Source: an uncultured Eubacteriales bacterium (GTDB lineage Bacteria; Bacillota; Clostridia; Christensenellales; QALW01). From it: a DNA stretch of 23,898 nt. Below, one piece after another: positions 1 to 6,099 of the stretch (position 1 is the stretch's first letter; every line of letters starts with the position of its first letter). The notes beneath the pieces are model-generated. The model ran no database searches. It worked only from the letters and a program-made list of their open reading frames with translations, and was not told the origin of the DNA. The translations under genes were made by a program, and so were the position numbers. The stretch covers positions 1-23,898 of the forward strand of contig URYI01000016.1 in NCBI GenBank assembly GCA_900552055.1, written 5' to 3'.

Positions 1-28
1 GCTTAATTCGAGCTTGCTCGAATTAAGC
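1..28. repeat. Perfect inverted repeat (hairpin 1 of 3)
   Basis: Two 13-nt arms, at 1-13 and 16-28, are exact reverse complements around a TT centre. It may continue left of the window. It is the first of three consecutive perfect hairpins downstream of the minus-strand HTH/solenoid gene. It has no T-run, so it is not an obvious terminator. Confidence 0.7.
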
Positions 29-31
29 GGC

Positions 32-71
32 AAAAGGGGCAAAGAAAGCAAGCTTTCTTTGCCCCTTTTTT
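32..71. terminator. Bidirectional intrinsic terminator (hairpin 2 of 3)
   Basis: The 18-nt arms 32-49 and 52-69 are perfectly complementary, and a run of six T ends at 71. Read on the minus strand, the stem also ends in TTTT, so it can terminate in both directions. It would end transcripts of the minus-strand genes at 70-1363 and of any plus-strand gene entering from the left. Confidence 0.75.
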
Positions 72-174
72 ACCGCTTCGGCCCTTTCAGGGCCGAAGCG
101 CCGCCCCCTGTATCGGCCGTTTTCCGCCCCGAAATAAATTCCCTCGGCCGAAAATTTTTAAGCCGGCGCTGCAT
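70..174 (-). CDS. Possible 34-aa basic small protein
   Basis: A short frame opens with ATG at 174 (minus strand). An AAAGGAG ribosome binding site lies exactly 7 nt upstream (182-188). The frame closes with TAA at 72-70, inside the terminator. The product begins MQRRLKNFRPREF and is rich in Arg and Lys, with no recognisable domain. It starts 28 nt after the stop of the HTH/solenoid gene, so it could be the last gene of that transcript. Its final third is encoded by the hairpin at 74-100, which argues for caution because the open frame could be chance. The well-placed ribosome binding site is the main positive evidence. Confidence 0.3.
   Translation of the reverse strand: MQRRLKNFRPREFISGRKTADTGGGASALKGPKR
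74..100. repeat. Perfect GC-rich hairpin (hairpin 3 of 3)
   Basis: The 12-nt arms 74-85 and 89-100 are perfectly complementary around a 3-nt loop. On the minus strand it lies just upstream of the 32-71 terminator and overlaps the end of the possible 34-codon frame. Confidence 0.7.
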
Positions 175-202
175 ATAATATCTCCTTTGTACGGACAAAA
201 TC

Positions 203-1363
203 TCAGCTAACGTCGCCTTCTTCGGTTATATTGCCATGACAAGAAACCTCTCCGTTAATGTCACCGCCGCATTGGATGTCAGCGCCTGCTTGTGCATTGC
301 CTTCAATATCTCCCTCGCATGTTAGGGTTCCGCAGGCCGAAGCATCTCCCGATATATCACCGCCGCATTGAAGGTCAGCGCCTGCTTCTGCATTGCCGTC
401 GATATCTCCCTCGCATGTAAGGCTTCCGTCGGCTGAAGCGTCTCCTGATATATCGCCTCCGCATTGGAGGTCGGCGCCGGCTTGTGCATTGCCGCCGATA
501 TCCCCTTCGCATGTGAGGCTTTTGCCGGCCGAAGCGTCTCCCGATATATCGCCGCCGCATTGAAGGTCGGTGCCTGCTTGTGCGCTGCCGTCGATATCTC
601 CCTCGCATGTAAGGTTTCCGCTTGCCGAAGCGCCTCCCGATATATCGCCTCCGCATTGAAGGTCTGTGCCGGCTTCTGCGCTTCCGATGATGTCTCCATC
701 ACAGGTTAGACTGCTGTTTGCCGAAGCATTTCCGTTAATATCTCCGCCGCAGCAGAGAGTGGCACCTGCTGATGCACTGCCGTTAATATCACCGCCGCAT
801 TTTAGAGTAGTGCCTGCTGCGGCAGGACCGTTAATGGAGTCGCATTTGAGGTCAGCGCCTGCTGATGCGCAGCCGTTAATATTTAGGCAGCTAAGATGTC
901 CTCCTGCTGAAGCGTTTTCGCCTATATAGTTCCCGCATGAGAGATTTCCATTGGCGCTGGCTGCTCCGTTTATAATTTCACATTCTAAATTACAATAGCA
1001 GACCACATTTTCCGGTTCATTTTCTAATTTTACTGTTATTTTTTCCTGTTCTTCTGTGGCTGTAAGCAGTTTTTTTCCGCTGAAAACTGCTATCCTGATG
1101 GTATTATCGTCAGGCCATGATGTTTCAAGAGGTTCGGAGGTGAGCGCATGCGGAGATGACATACCAAAAAGCTCGTCCATGCTGATGCCGAAAAGCTGGC
1201 TTAAGACGGGCAGCATGGAGATATCCGGGCTGGATAGGCCATTTTCCCATTTGCTTACTGCCTGAAAGGTGATTCCCAGCTTTTCGGCCAGCATTTCCTG
1301 GGTCCATCCCAGATGTTTGCGGTTAACAACAATGTTGTTCTTAAGATTCTTGATGTAGTCCAT
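203..1363 (-). CDS. XRE-type HTH protein with Cys-rich bactofilin-like beta-solenoid
   Basis: The protein has 386 aa. I chose ATG at 1363 over an upstream ATG because AAGGAGG sits 8 nt before it and the predicted promoter lies inside the longer frame. Residues about 7-65 form an XRE/Cro-like helix-turn-helix with WTQEMLAEKLGI and the recognition segment FQAVSKWENG. A linker (68-119) contains the strand-like TIRIAVFSGKKLL. Residues about 120-386 are some 16 copies of a 16-residue unit, consensus GGDISGDASAGKSLTC, almost every copy ending in Cys. Short Gly/Ala/Asp-rich repeats like this fold as right-handed beta-solenoids in bactofilins, which would stack the cysteines into a ladder along one face. 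Family members with an HTH and polymer-forming repeats exist in Firmicutes, but no function is established to my knowledge. A DNA-binding or scaffold role, possibly redox- or metal-sensitive, is inference only. Confidence 0.85.
   Translation of the reverse strand: MDYIKNLKNNIVVNRKHLGWTQEMLAEKLGITFQAVSKWENGLSSPDISMLPVLSQLFGISMDELFGMSSPHALTSEPLETSWPDDNTIRIAVFSGKKLLTATEEQEKITVKLENEPENVVCYCNLECEIINGAASANGNLSCGNYIGENASAGGHLSCLNINGCASAGADLKCDSINGPAAAGTTLKCGGDINGSASAGATLCCGGDINGNASANSSLTCDGDIIGSAEAGTDLQCGGDISGGASASGNLTCEGDIDGSAQAGTDLQCGGDISGDASAGKSLTCEGDIGGNAQAGADLQCGGDISGDASADGSLTCEGDIDGNAEAGADLQCGGDISGDASACGTLTCEGDIEGNAQAGADIQCGGDINGEVSCHGNITEEGDVS
250..740 (-). repeat. In-frame tandem repeat, 96-bp period (2 x 48 bp)
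   Basis: On the plus strand the marker GATATATC recurs at 351, 447, 543 and 639, exactly 96 bp apart. Each 96-bp unit encodes two 16-residue solenoid turns that differ slightly: GGDISGDAS.. alternates with EGDIDGNAQ... Units in this part are much closer to each other at DNA level than those nearer the HTH (about 740-1000), as expected for recent expansion by slippage or unequal crossover. Confidence 0.85.
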
Positions 1364-1387
1364 GATGTTAGCCTCCTTGAATTTATG

Positions 1388-1415
1388 CTTATATGTTAAA
1401 TGCGTATTATGTAAA
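1388..1415 (-). promoter_or_regulatory. Candidate promoter of the HTH/solenoid gene
   Basis: On the minus strand, TTTACA (1415-1410) and TATAAG (1393-1388) are separated by 16 nt. The start codon lies about 25 nt after the -10. This placement makes the longer upstream frame for the gene unlikely. Confidence 0.45.
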
Positions 1416-1505
1416 AAACCATCTATTAACCGTTGAATCAACTGAAAAAATACTAAACTGTAAGTTGAATATGCAAAGTCTATTGCGGAACAAGCTTATT
1501 TTAAT

Positions 1506-1540
1506 AAAAAATCCGAACCGCTGCAAATCGGGCTCGGATT
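1506..1540 (-). terminator. Intrinsic terminator of the tRNA-Gln/tRNA-Glu transcript
   Basis: On the minus strand, AATCCGA pairs with TCGGATT (plus arms 1510-1516 and 1534-1540), followed by a run of T (plus 1506-1510). It starts 8 nt after the CCA end of tRNA-Glu. Confidence 0.7.
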
Positions 1541-1547
1541 AAATTTC

Positions 1548-1623
1548 TGGCACCTCCAAGGGGATTCGAACCCCTGTTACCGCCGTGAGAGGGCGGCGTC
1601 CTAGGCCACTAGACCATGGAGGC
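1548..1623 (-). tRNA. tRNA-Glu(CTC)
   Basis: This is a 76-nt cloverleaf on the minus strand with the CCA end encoded. The acceptor arm GCCTCCA pairs with TGGAGGT (one G-U). The T arm is AGGGG-TTCGAAT-CCCCT. The anticodon stem CCGCC/GGCGG has the loop CTCTCAC, which gives anticodon CTC. It is the second tRNA of a two-tRNA transcript behind tRNA-Gln, 2 nt apart. Confidence 0.95.
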
Positions 1624-1625
1624 AT

Positions 1626-1699
1626 TGGCTGCGGAATAAGGATTCGAACCTTAACAATACGAGTCAGAGTCGTAGGTGCTACCGTTACACTATTCCGCA
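1626..1699 (-). tRNA. tRNA-Gln(CTG)
   Basis: This is a 74-nt cloverleaf on the minus strand with encoded CCA. The acceptor TGCGGAA pairs with TTCCGCA, and the anticodon stem TACGA/TCGTA has the loop CTCTGAC, giving anticodon CTG. A consensus-quality promoter lies just upstream (1737-1765). Confidence 0.95.
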
Positions 1700-1736
1700 A
1701 TATGCTGCGGCATAAGAGCCGCCTGAAACATTGGTT

Positions 1737-1765
1737 ATAATATCAAAGAGCTTGAATTTTGTCAA
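1737..1765 (-). promoter_or_regulatory. Promoter of tRNA-Gln/tRNA-Glu
   Basis: On the minus strand there is a perfect TTGACA (1765-1760), a 17-nt spacer and TATTAT (1742-1737). The tRNA-Gln 5' end is 38 nt downstream of the -10. It begins right after the 3' end of the structured RNA candidate. Confidence 0.8.
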
Positions 1766-1776
1766 GCGTATTTTGC

Positions 1777-1975
1777 AAAAATCCCGAAATGCCGTCTGCC
1801 CCAGGAACTAACACCCGTCTCGCGACAGGTGGGAGCGCTGACCGGACAGTTTGTCTTCCCCTGGCATTCTTAAAGAACGGGGGCCTGACATTCCTCCGGC
1901 GCATTTTTTGACGCTCCCTAATAGTTATTGTGGGTATTATTACAAGGAGCCAACGCACATTCCAGGAATTAAAGG
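1777..1975 (-). ncRNA. Structured noncoding RNA candidate (family uncertain)
   Basis: About 200 nt lie between tRNA-Val and the tRNA-Gln promoter with no credible protein frame but extensive pairing on the minus strand. Domain A: CCTGG (1966-1962) pairs with TCAGG; GTGCGTT pairs with AATGCGC; GCTCC pairs with GGAGC; TTGT pairs with ACAA. Domain B: GAATGCC (1869-1863) pairs with GGCATTT (1793-1787), enclosing a hairpin CACCTGTC-GCGA-GACGGGTG (1831-1812) with a GNRA loop. That hairpin has a G-U pair on the minus strand but a C-A mismatch on the plus strand, which indicates the minus strand is transcribed. GGGAGCG (1918-1912) is also fully complementary to CGCTCCC (1837-1831), a possible pseudoknot. 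It ends in TTTTT. A 6S RNA or a raiA-type RNA are possibilities I cannot confirm from memory. Confidence 0.55.
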
Positions 1976-1992
1976 CCAAAGCAGCCTTATGC

Positions 1993-2069
1993 TGGTGGGA
2001 TTAATTGGGCTCGAACCAACGACCTTTACGATGTCAACGTAACGCTCTAGCCTGCTGAGCTATAATCCC
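1993..2069 (-). tRNA. tRNA-Val(GAC)
   Basis: This is a 77-nt cloverleaf on the minus strand with encoded CCA. The acceptor GGGATTA pairs with TAATCCC, and the anticodon stem TTACG/CGTAA has the loop TTGACAT, giving anticodon GAC. It is followed by the structured RNA candidate and may be co-transcribed with it; a weak AAGGC/GCCTT hairpin separates them. Confidence 0.95.
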
Positions 2070-2083
2070 CTTTCGCATAGATT

Positions 2084-2111
2084 ATTATACACATTTTTAC
2101 GAATATATCAA
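2084..2111 (-). promoter_or_regulatory. Promoter of tRNA-Val
   Basis: On the minus strand, TTGATA (2111-2106), a 16-nt spacer and a perfect TATAAT (2089-2084) lie 15 nt before the mature tRNA-Val 5' end. It probably also drives the downstream structured RNA. The mobile element begins shortly to the right. Confidence 0.75.
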
Positions 2112-2199
2112 GAGGAATTTGTGAATTAAATTGATTTTTATTTTAAAGGGAGATGCGAATTGACTGTTTCTATTTTAATTTGAATGCAAAAACCCGCGT

Positions 2200-2233
2200 A
2201 AGGGAGACGCTTCGTAAGGAAGTTGTCTCCCTT
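2200..2233 (+). terminator. Hairpin in the tnpV leader (attenuator or terminator)
   Basis: AAGGGAGAC (2200-2208) and GTCTCCCTT (2225-2233) are perfectly complementary around a 16-nt loop, followed by the T-rich TGGTTTTG. It lies 65 nt upstream of tnpV and could shield it from outside transcription. The rest of 2112-2298 is AT-rich, with no gene seen. Confidence 0.5.
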
Positions 2234-2298
2234 TGGTTTTGTAGTCAGCCGGAATGATTGGATTTGTAGGAAAAGCAATCATATTTGGAGGATTACAG

Positions 2299-2679
2299 AT
2301 GAAACAGCATTACATTGATGAAAAAACAGGTATCACTTACACGCTGCAAGGCGATTATTATTTGCCAAATCTCGTCTTACCCACCGAAAAAGAAACGAGG
2401 CCTATTGGAGTATGGGGGCAACGGCATTTACGGCATCTGAAAGAATACCATCGGATTACATACGCTAATCTTCTCATAAGCGGTAAACTGAACAGTTATC
2501 TTGCCGACATCAACGAACAAGCAAAAGAAATGTTTTCTCGGCTGGTAAAGCAGATGGCGGTGCGTGAGGGCGTGACCGAGCGGCTAAAGGCGGAAAATCA
2601 GATGGAATGGGTTGGAGCAATGAACAGTATTCGGCACAGAGCAACGGAGATTGTAAATACGGAATTGATTTTCGTGTAA
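2299..2679 (+). CDS. tnpV: Transposon-encoded protein TnpV
   Basis: The protein has 126 aa. ATG at 2299 is chosen because GGAGG lies 7 nt upstream. The sequence shows the TnpV hallmarks: PIGVWGQRHLRHLKEYH in the N-terminal half, then LLISGKLNSYLADINEQAKEMF, and the C-terminal RHRATEIVNTELI. TnpV is a small accessory protein of Tn4451/Tn4453-type and related Firmicutes elements. Its biochemical role is not known to me. No frameshift or stop is present and the length is normal for the family. It marks the left end of the integrated element, and a large hairpin follows 50 nt after its stop. Confidence 0.88.
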   Translation: MKQHYIDEKTGITYTLQGDYYLPNLVLPTEKETRPIGVWGQRHLRHLKEYHRITYANLLISGKLNSYLADINEQAKEMFSRLVKQMAVREGVTERLKAENQMEWVGAMNSIRHRATEIVNTELIFV

Positions 2680-2729
2680 AGTACCAAACCAATATAAAGG
2701 CTATAAGATCGAAACTATACCGCTTTTGA

Positions 2730-2779
2730 ATGCAAAATTGAGGGGCAAGGTACAAATACCTTACCCCTCAATTTTGCAT
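2730..2779. repeat. Long near-perfect inverted repeat after tnpV
   Basis: The 23-nt arms 2730-2752 and 2757-2779 differ at one position (a G-U pair in RNA) around a CAAA loop. There is no T-run directly after it on the plus strand. A weaker GC hairpin with TTTTT follows at about 2791-2812. It could terminate tnpV and the convergent LysR gene, or act as a structural site of the element. Nothing else is evident in 2680-2965. Confidence 0.75.
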
Positions 2780-2965
2780 CATAAAAAATGGCTTGAAATC
2801 AGGCTTTTTCAACCTCTATTTTTCTACGCTACGAAGTGTATAATCAAACAGCGCAGAGGACTTAAAGCCAAATAATGAAATATTATTACGCTGTATTTTT
2901 TATTATTCTATGCACAACGATCTTTGGATAACACCTTATTAAAAAATACGATTTCTTTACATAGA

Positions 2966-3856
2966 TCAGACAAATTTTTCTCTTAGCCGTTCCAAAAACA
3001 GTTCAGCCGCAGAGGAAAATACCTGATATTTTTTCCAAATGATATTTAAGCCTGAATCCAGCCGTGGTTCCAGCGGACGGAAGCAAAGATTGCTGTTTTC
3101 GGATGTATTGGCGATTTTATCAATGGTAATTGCATAACCGATACCTGCCTCTACCATGATCGCCGCATTGTAAACGAGATTGAAAGTTGTCACGATATCT
3201 AATTTATCAAAATCATCTCCGAACCACCGGGCAAACTCGTTTTCAGGCTGTTCTTTCAATATAGCCTGCCGGGAGCAGATCAGCGGAACTGAAAGCAAAT
3301 CCTCTTTAAGGATAACCTCTTTTTTTGCTAAAGGGCAGTCTTTTCTCATAAGAACTCCCCATATGTCTTTCGCAGGAATATTCAGATAGTCGTATTTGGA
3401 TATATCCGCAGGCTGAATCAGGATTCCAAAATCCAAAAGTCCCTTGTCCAACCTCTCTGTTACATCCTCAGAATTTCCGCTGTAAAGATGATAATGGATG
3501 CCGGGATAGTCTTTTCTAATATCCTGCGCAATCTCTGCCACTAAGCGGATGGCTTCTGTTTCACCCCCTCCGATATAAATATCGCCCCCGATCACATTTT
3601 CCATGGAATTAAATTCTGCTTCCGTTTTATCAACCATAGAGATGATTTCTTCGGCACGCTTCCGCAAAATCATTCCCTCTGCGGTTAAAGTCATATTGTG
3701 GCTGCCGCGGGTGAATAGCTTTTGTCCAAGTTCTTCTTCCAAATCTCGAATTTGCCGGGAAAGCGTCGGTTGCGTTACATGCAGAAAATTAGCCGCATTT
3801 GTAATGCTGCCTTCTCTGGCAATCGCTAAAAAATATCGAAGCACTCTGATTTCCAT
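2966..3856 (-). CDS. LysR-family transcriptional regulator
   Basis: This is a 296-aa LysR-type regulator of full family length. ATG at 3856 is preceded by GGAGG at 9 nt. Residues 1-60 form the winged HTH: MEIRVLRYFLAIAREGS, then ITNAANFLHVTQPTLSRQI and LEEELGQKLF. A linker helix follows, then a substrate-binding domain (about 90-296) of the periplasmic-binding-protein fold that would sense a small-molecule effector. It is divergent from the redox operon at 3987-8591, with back-to-back promoters and an inverted repeat between them. The usual LysR layout would make it the activator of that operon. The gene is intact although much of its presumed target operon is broken. The effector cannot be guessed from sequence. 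Confidence 0.93.
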   Translation of the reverse strand: MEIRVLRYFLAIAREGSITNAANFLHVTQPTLSRQIRDLEEELGQKLFTRGSHNMTLTAEGMILRKRAEEIISMVDKTEAEFNSMENVIGGDIYIGGGETEAIRLVAEIAQDIRKDYPGIHYHLYSGNSEDVTERLDKGLLDFGILIQPADISKYDYLNIPAKDIWGVLMRKDCPLAKKEVILKEDLLSVPLICSRQAILKEQPENEFARWFGDDFDKLDIVTTFNLVYNAAIMVEAGIGYAITIDKIANTSENSNLCFRPLEPRLDSGLNIIWKKYQVFSSAAELFLERLREKFV

Positions 3857-3877
3857 AATGTTTTACCTCCCGCAGTG

Positions 3878-3906
3878 ATTATAACACTTTGTGATATGCC
3901 TGTAAA
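3878..3906 (-). promoter_or_regulatory. Promoter of the LysR gene
   Basis: On the minus strand, TTTACA (3906-3901), a 17-nt spacer and TATAAT (3883-3878) are present. The start codon lies about 22 nt beyond the -10. Confidence 0.7.
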
Positions 3907-3938
3907 GCAAATGACAACTTTTAATTTAGGTATTTGCT
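3906..3938. promoter_or_regulatory. Candidate LysR operator in the divergent promoter region
   Basis: AGCAAAT (3906-3912) and ATTTGCT (3932-3938) form a 7-bp inverted repeat with a 19-nt AT-rich spacer. The arms touch the -35 boxes of both divergent promoters, a position typical for LysR-type autoregulation plus activation. It is a candidate only. Confidence 0.4.
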
Positions 3939-3962
3939 ATTTCAAGTTTCCGGCATTATAAT
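3934..3962 (+). promoter_or_regulatory. Promoter of the redox operon
   Basis: TTGCTA (3934-3939), a 17-nt spacer and a perfect TATAAT (3957-3962) are present. Transcription would start near 3969, so the operon's first gene must start at 3987 rather than at the ATG at 3963. Confidence 0.75.
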
Positions 3963-3986
3963 ATGAACTGTAAAGGAGGTAGTCAA

Positions 3987-4217
3987 ATGGGCGAAATACC
4001 GGCGCAGACGAGGCTTCTGCGTAATTTGAAAGACGCCGGCTTTGATGAAGCCATGATTCAAAAGTATCTGCAACTGCAAAAGGAAGGCAAACGGCAGGAG
4101 CAATTCAGGCTTCTTTCTTTGCACAGAGCATCTCTTTTAGATCGGGTTCATGTCAGTCAGAATATGATCGACTGTCTGGATTATTTGGTCTACAGCATGA
4201 AAAATGAAGAAAAGTAA
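3987..4217 (+). CDS. Small conserved-looking protein, first gene of redox operon
   Basis: The protein has 76 aa and starts MGEIPAQTRLLRNLKDAGF. ATG at 3987 has AAAGGAGG 7 nt upstream; an in-frame ATG at 3963 abuts the -10 box and is excluded. The protein is helical and charged, with no membrane segment or cysteine pair and no domain I can name. It sits 23 nt before the Fe-alcohol dehydrogenase gene and directly after the LysR-controlled promoter. A regulatory or accessory role to the oxidoreductases is conceivable but unproven. Unlike most of the operon it is intact. Confidence 0.75.
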   Translation: MGEIPAQTRLLRNLKDAGFDEAMIQKYLQLQKEGKRQEQFRLLSLHRASLLDRVHVSQNMIDCLDYLVYSMKNEEK

Positions 4218-4240
4218 AATAATTTTAGGAGGCATTTATT

Positions 4241-5415
4241 ATGAATATGCATTTTGATTTCAACAACCCCACAAGAATCCTGTTCGGCAGCGGAAAGCTG
4301 AATGAACTCGGTAACCAGCCTATGCCCGGAAAAAGGCGCTGCTGCTGATGTCCGGCGGCAAATCCGCAAAGGTGAGCGGCGCCTATGACCGCACGCTGGA
4401 GCAACTTCACAAAGCGGGTGTGGAAGTGGCGGAATTTGCTAAGGTGATGGAAAACCCTGTCAAGGAAATGGTGATGGAGGGCGCTGCCTTTGCCAAAGAG
4501 AACGGCTGTGACTTCATCGTGACGCTGGGCGGAGGCGCTGTGCTGGATTCCGCCGTTGCTGTTGCAGCGATGGCAACCAACCCCGGTGATCTTTGGGACT
4601 ATGTGAACGGTGGCACCGGAAAGGGGTAGCCACTCGCAAATCCCGGCCTGCCGATTGTTTCTATTACCCTCACTGCCGGTACTGGCTCCGAAGTCAACTG
4701 CTGGGGCGTGATTTCCAATCTGGAAACCAAAGAAAAAATCGGTTTTGGCTACCCAGAGCTGACTCCCGTCCTCGCTGTTGTCGATCCGGAGCTGATGAAA
4801 ACCGTCCCTGCGAAATACACAGCCTATCAGGGCTTTGACGCCTTGTTCCACAACACGGAAGTAATGATGTCAAATGGAGTCAATATCCTGAGCGAAACCA
4901 TTGCGCTGTCCGCCATTGAGAACATTGCCAAATACCTGCCCCGTGCCGTGAAGGACGGAAACGACTTAGAAGCAAGAGAGCACATCGCCTATGGCAGCAC
5001 CATGGCAGGCATCACTATGCAGCTGACCAGTACCACTGCGCAGCACTCTATGGAACATGCCATGAGCGCCTATCACCACAACCTGCCTCACGGTGCAGGA
5101 CTGATCATGATTTCCGTAGAATTTGCCCGCTACTTCATCGAGCGTCATGCCTGTGACGAGCAGTTTATCAAAATGGCAAGAGTCATGGGAATACCAACTG
5201 CCGACAAGCCGGAGGATTTTATTACAGCTCTGGTACAACTCCAGAAAGACTGCGGTGTGGATGATCTGAAGATGAGCGATTATGGCATTACCACCGACGA
5301 GTGTATGACGCTGGCTGTCAATGCCCGCGAAACTATGGGCGGATTGTTCTTAGCGAATCCCTGCCCGATATCCGATGAAGAGTGCGCAGGTATTTTTGAA
5401 AAAGCGTATCGCTAA
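4241..5415 (+). pseudogene. Iron-containing alcohol dehydrogenase, broken
   Basis: The reading frame starts MNMHFDFNNPTRILFGSGKL and matches butanol/alcohol dehydrogenases of the Fe-ADH family (about 390 aa), which interconvert aldehydes and alcohols with NAD(P)H. Visible motifs are the nucleotide-binding GGGAVLDSA, TAGTGSE, and metal-ligand regions DALFHNTE, HSMEHAMSA and PHGAG. Two lesions break it. A one-base loss in the A-run at 4330-4334 shifts the frame: six A would give PGKKALLLMSGG. An in-frame TAG at 4627-4629 probably replaces CAG in GKGQPLANPG. Correcting both gives a full-length 391-aa enzyme, so the breakage looks recent. Fragments at 4348-4629 and 4708-5415 are unlikely to work alone. 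Confidence 0.9.
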
Positions 5416-5446
5416 GCCAAACGAACCCGCCCCCCCGAATATGCGG

Positions 5447-5496
5447 CAGGCGTTTTCAAGGGGGTAGCGCCTTCTTGGAAACGCCTGTACTTTTTT
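5447..5496 (+). terminator. Internal terminator or attenuator
   Basis: The 14-nt arms 5447-5460 and 5474-5487 pair (one G-U), followed by six T at 5491-5496. It sits between the alcohol dehydrogenase and the FMN reductase, so expression of the downstream four genes may be reduced or separately set. Confidence 0.65.
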
Positions 5497-5518
5497 AATC
5501 GAAAGGAGATGAACTGCG

Positions 5519-6097
5519 ATGAAGGTTTTAGCCATTAATGGCAGTGCAAGAAAAAACGGAAACACGGATATTCTGATCGGCCGTATATTTGAAAAACTAC
5601 ATGCTGCCGGCATTGAAACGGAAGCAGTGCAGTTCGCGGGGAATACAATCCAGCCCTGCAGGGCGTGTTTTGCCTGCGGCGGCAAAGAAAACTGCGTTCA
5701 TAAACAAGACGATTTCCATGCCGTATTTGAAAAAATGAAAGCGGCAGACGGAATCCTTCTGGGCTCTCCCGTATATTCAGCGAACATATCGGCCAATATG
5801 CAGGCCTTCTTGGAGCGGGCGGCGGTTGTGTGCGATATGAATCCCGGGCTTTTGAAACACAAAGTAGGCACCTGTTTTGTAACAGCGCGCAGAGGCGGCG
5901 CACTGAACGCTGTGGATGCCATGAACCACTTCTTTTTAAACCACGAAATGTTTGTTGTGGGAAGTACCTATTGGAATATGATTTATGGTCAGATGTCGGG
6001 TGATGTGTTAAACGACGGGGAAGGTCTTGCCACTATGGACAGCCTTGCCGAAAATATGATTTGGCTTTTAGTAAAAATTAAGCGAGAGGAGGGCTAA
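5519..6097 (+). CDS. Flavodoxin-fold NAD(P)H-dependent oxidoreductase
   Basis: The protein has 192 aa. ATG at 5519 is preceded by an AAAGGAG site. The N-terminus MKVLAINGSARKNGNTDIL is the FMN-phosphate loop of NADPH-dependent FMN reductase-like flavoproteins (GSxRxxxNT). GSPVYSANISANMQAFLER is the second flavin-binding segment. CRACFACGGKENC at about residues 46-60 is the Cys cluster seen in iron-sulfur flavoprotein-like members. It is probably cytosolic, moving electrons from NAD(P)H through FMN to an unknown acceptor. It is one of only two intact genes in the operon. A homologue follows 2 nt after its stop. Confidence 0.88.
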   Translation: MKVLAINGSARKNGNTDILIGRIFEKLHAAGIETEAVQFAGNTIQPCRACFACGGKENCVHKQDDFHAVFEKMKAADGILLGSPVYSANISANMQAFLERAAVVCDMNPGLLKHKVGTCFVTARRGGALNAVDAMNHFFLNHEMFVVGSTYWNMIYGQMSGDVLNDGEGLATMDSLAENMIWLLVKIKREEG

Positions 6098-6099
6098 AA

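Noticed and set aside
322..702. Long minus- and plus-strand open frames within the solenoid gene
   Set aside because: They are alternative frames through the 96-bp repeat. The repeat keeps all frames open; they have no ribosome binding site and give low-complexity products.
250..740. CRISPR-like regular spacing
   Set aside because: The period is regular but the whole unit repeats without unique spacers, and it codes in frame for solenoid turns.
1851..2042. 63-aa plus-strand frame between tRNAs
   Set aside because: It runs through the antisense of tRNA-Val and of the structured RNA and has no ribosome binding site.
4225..4851. 208-aa minus-strand frame
   Set aside because: It is antisense to the Fe-alcohol dehydrogenase, whose family motifs are clear on the plus strand.
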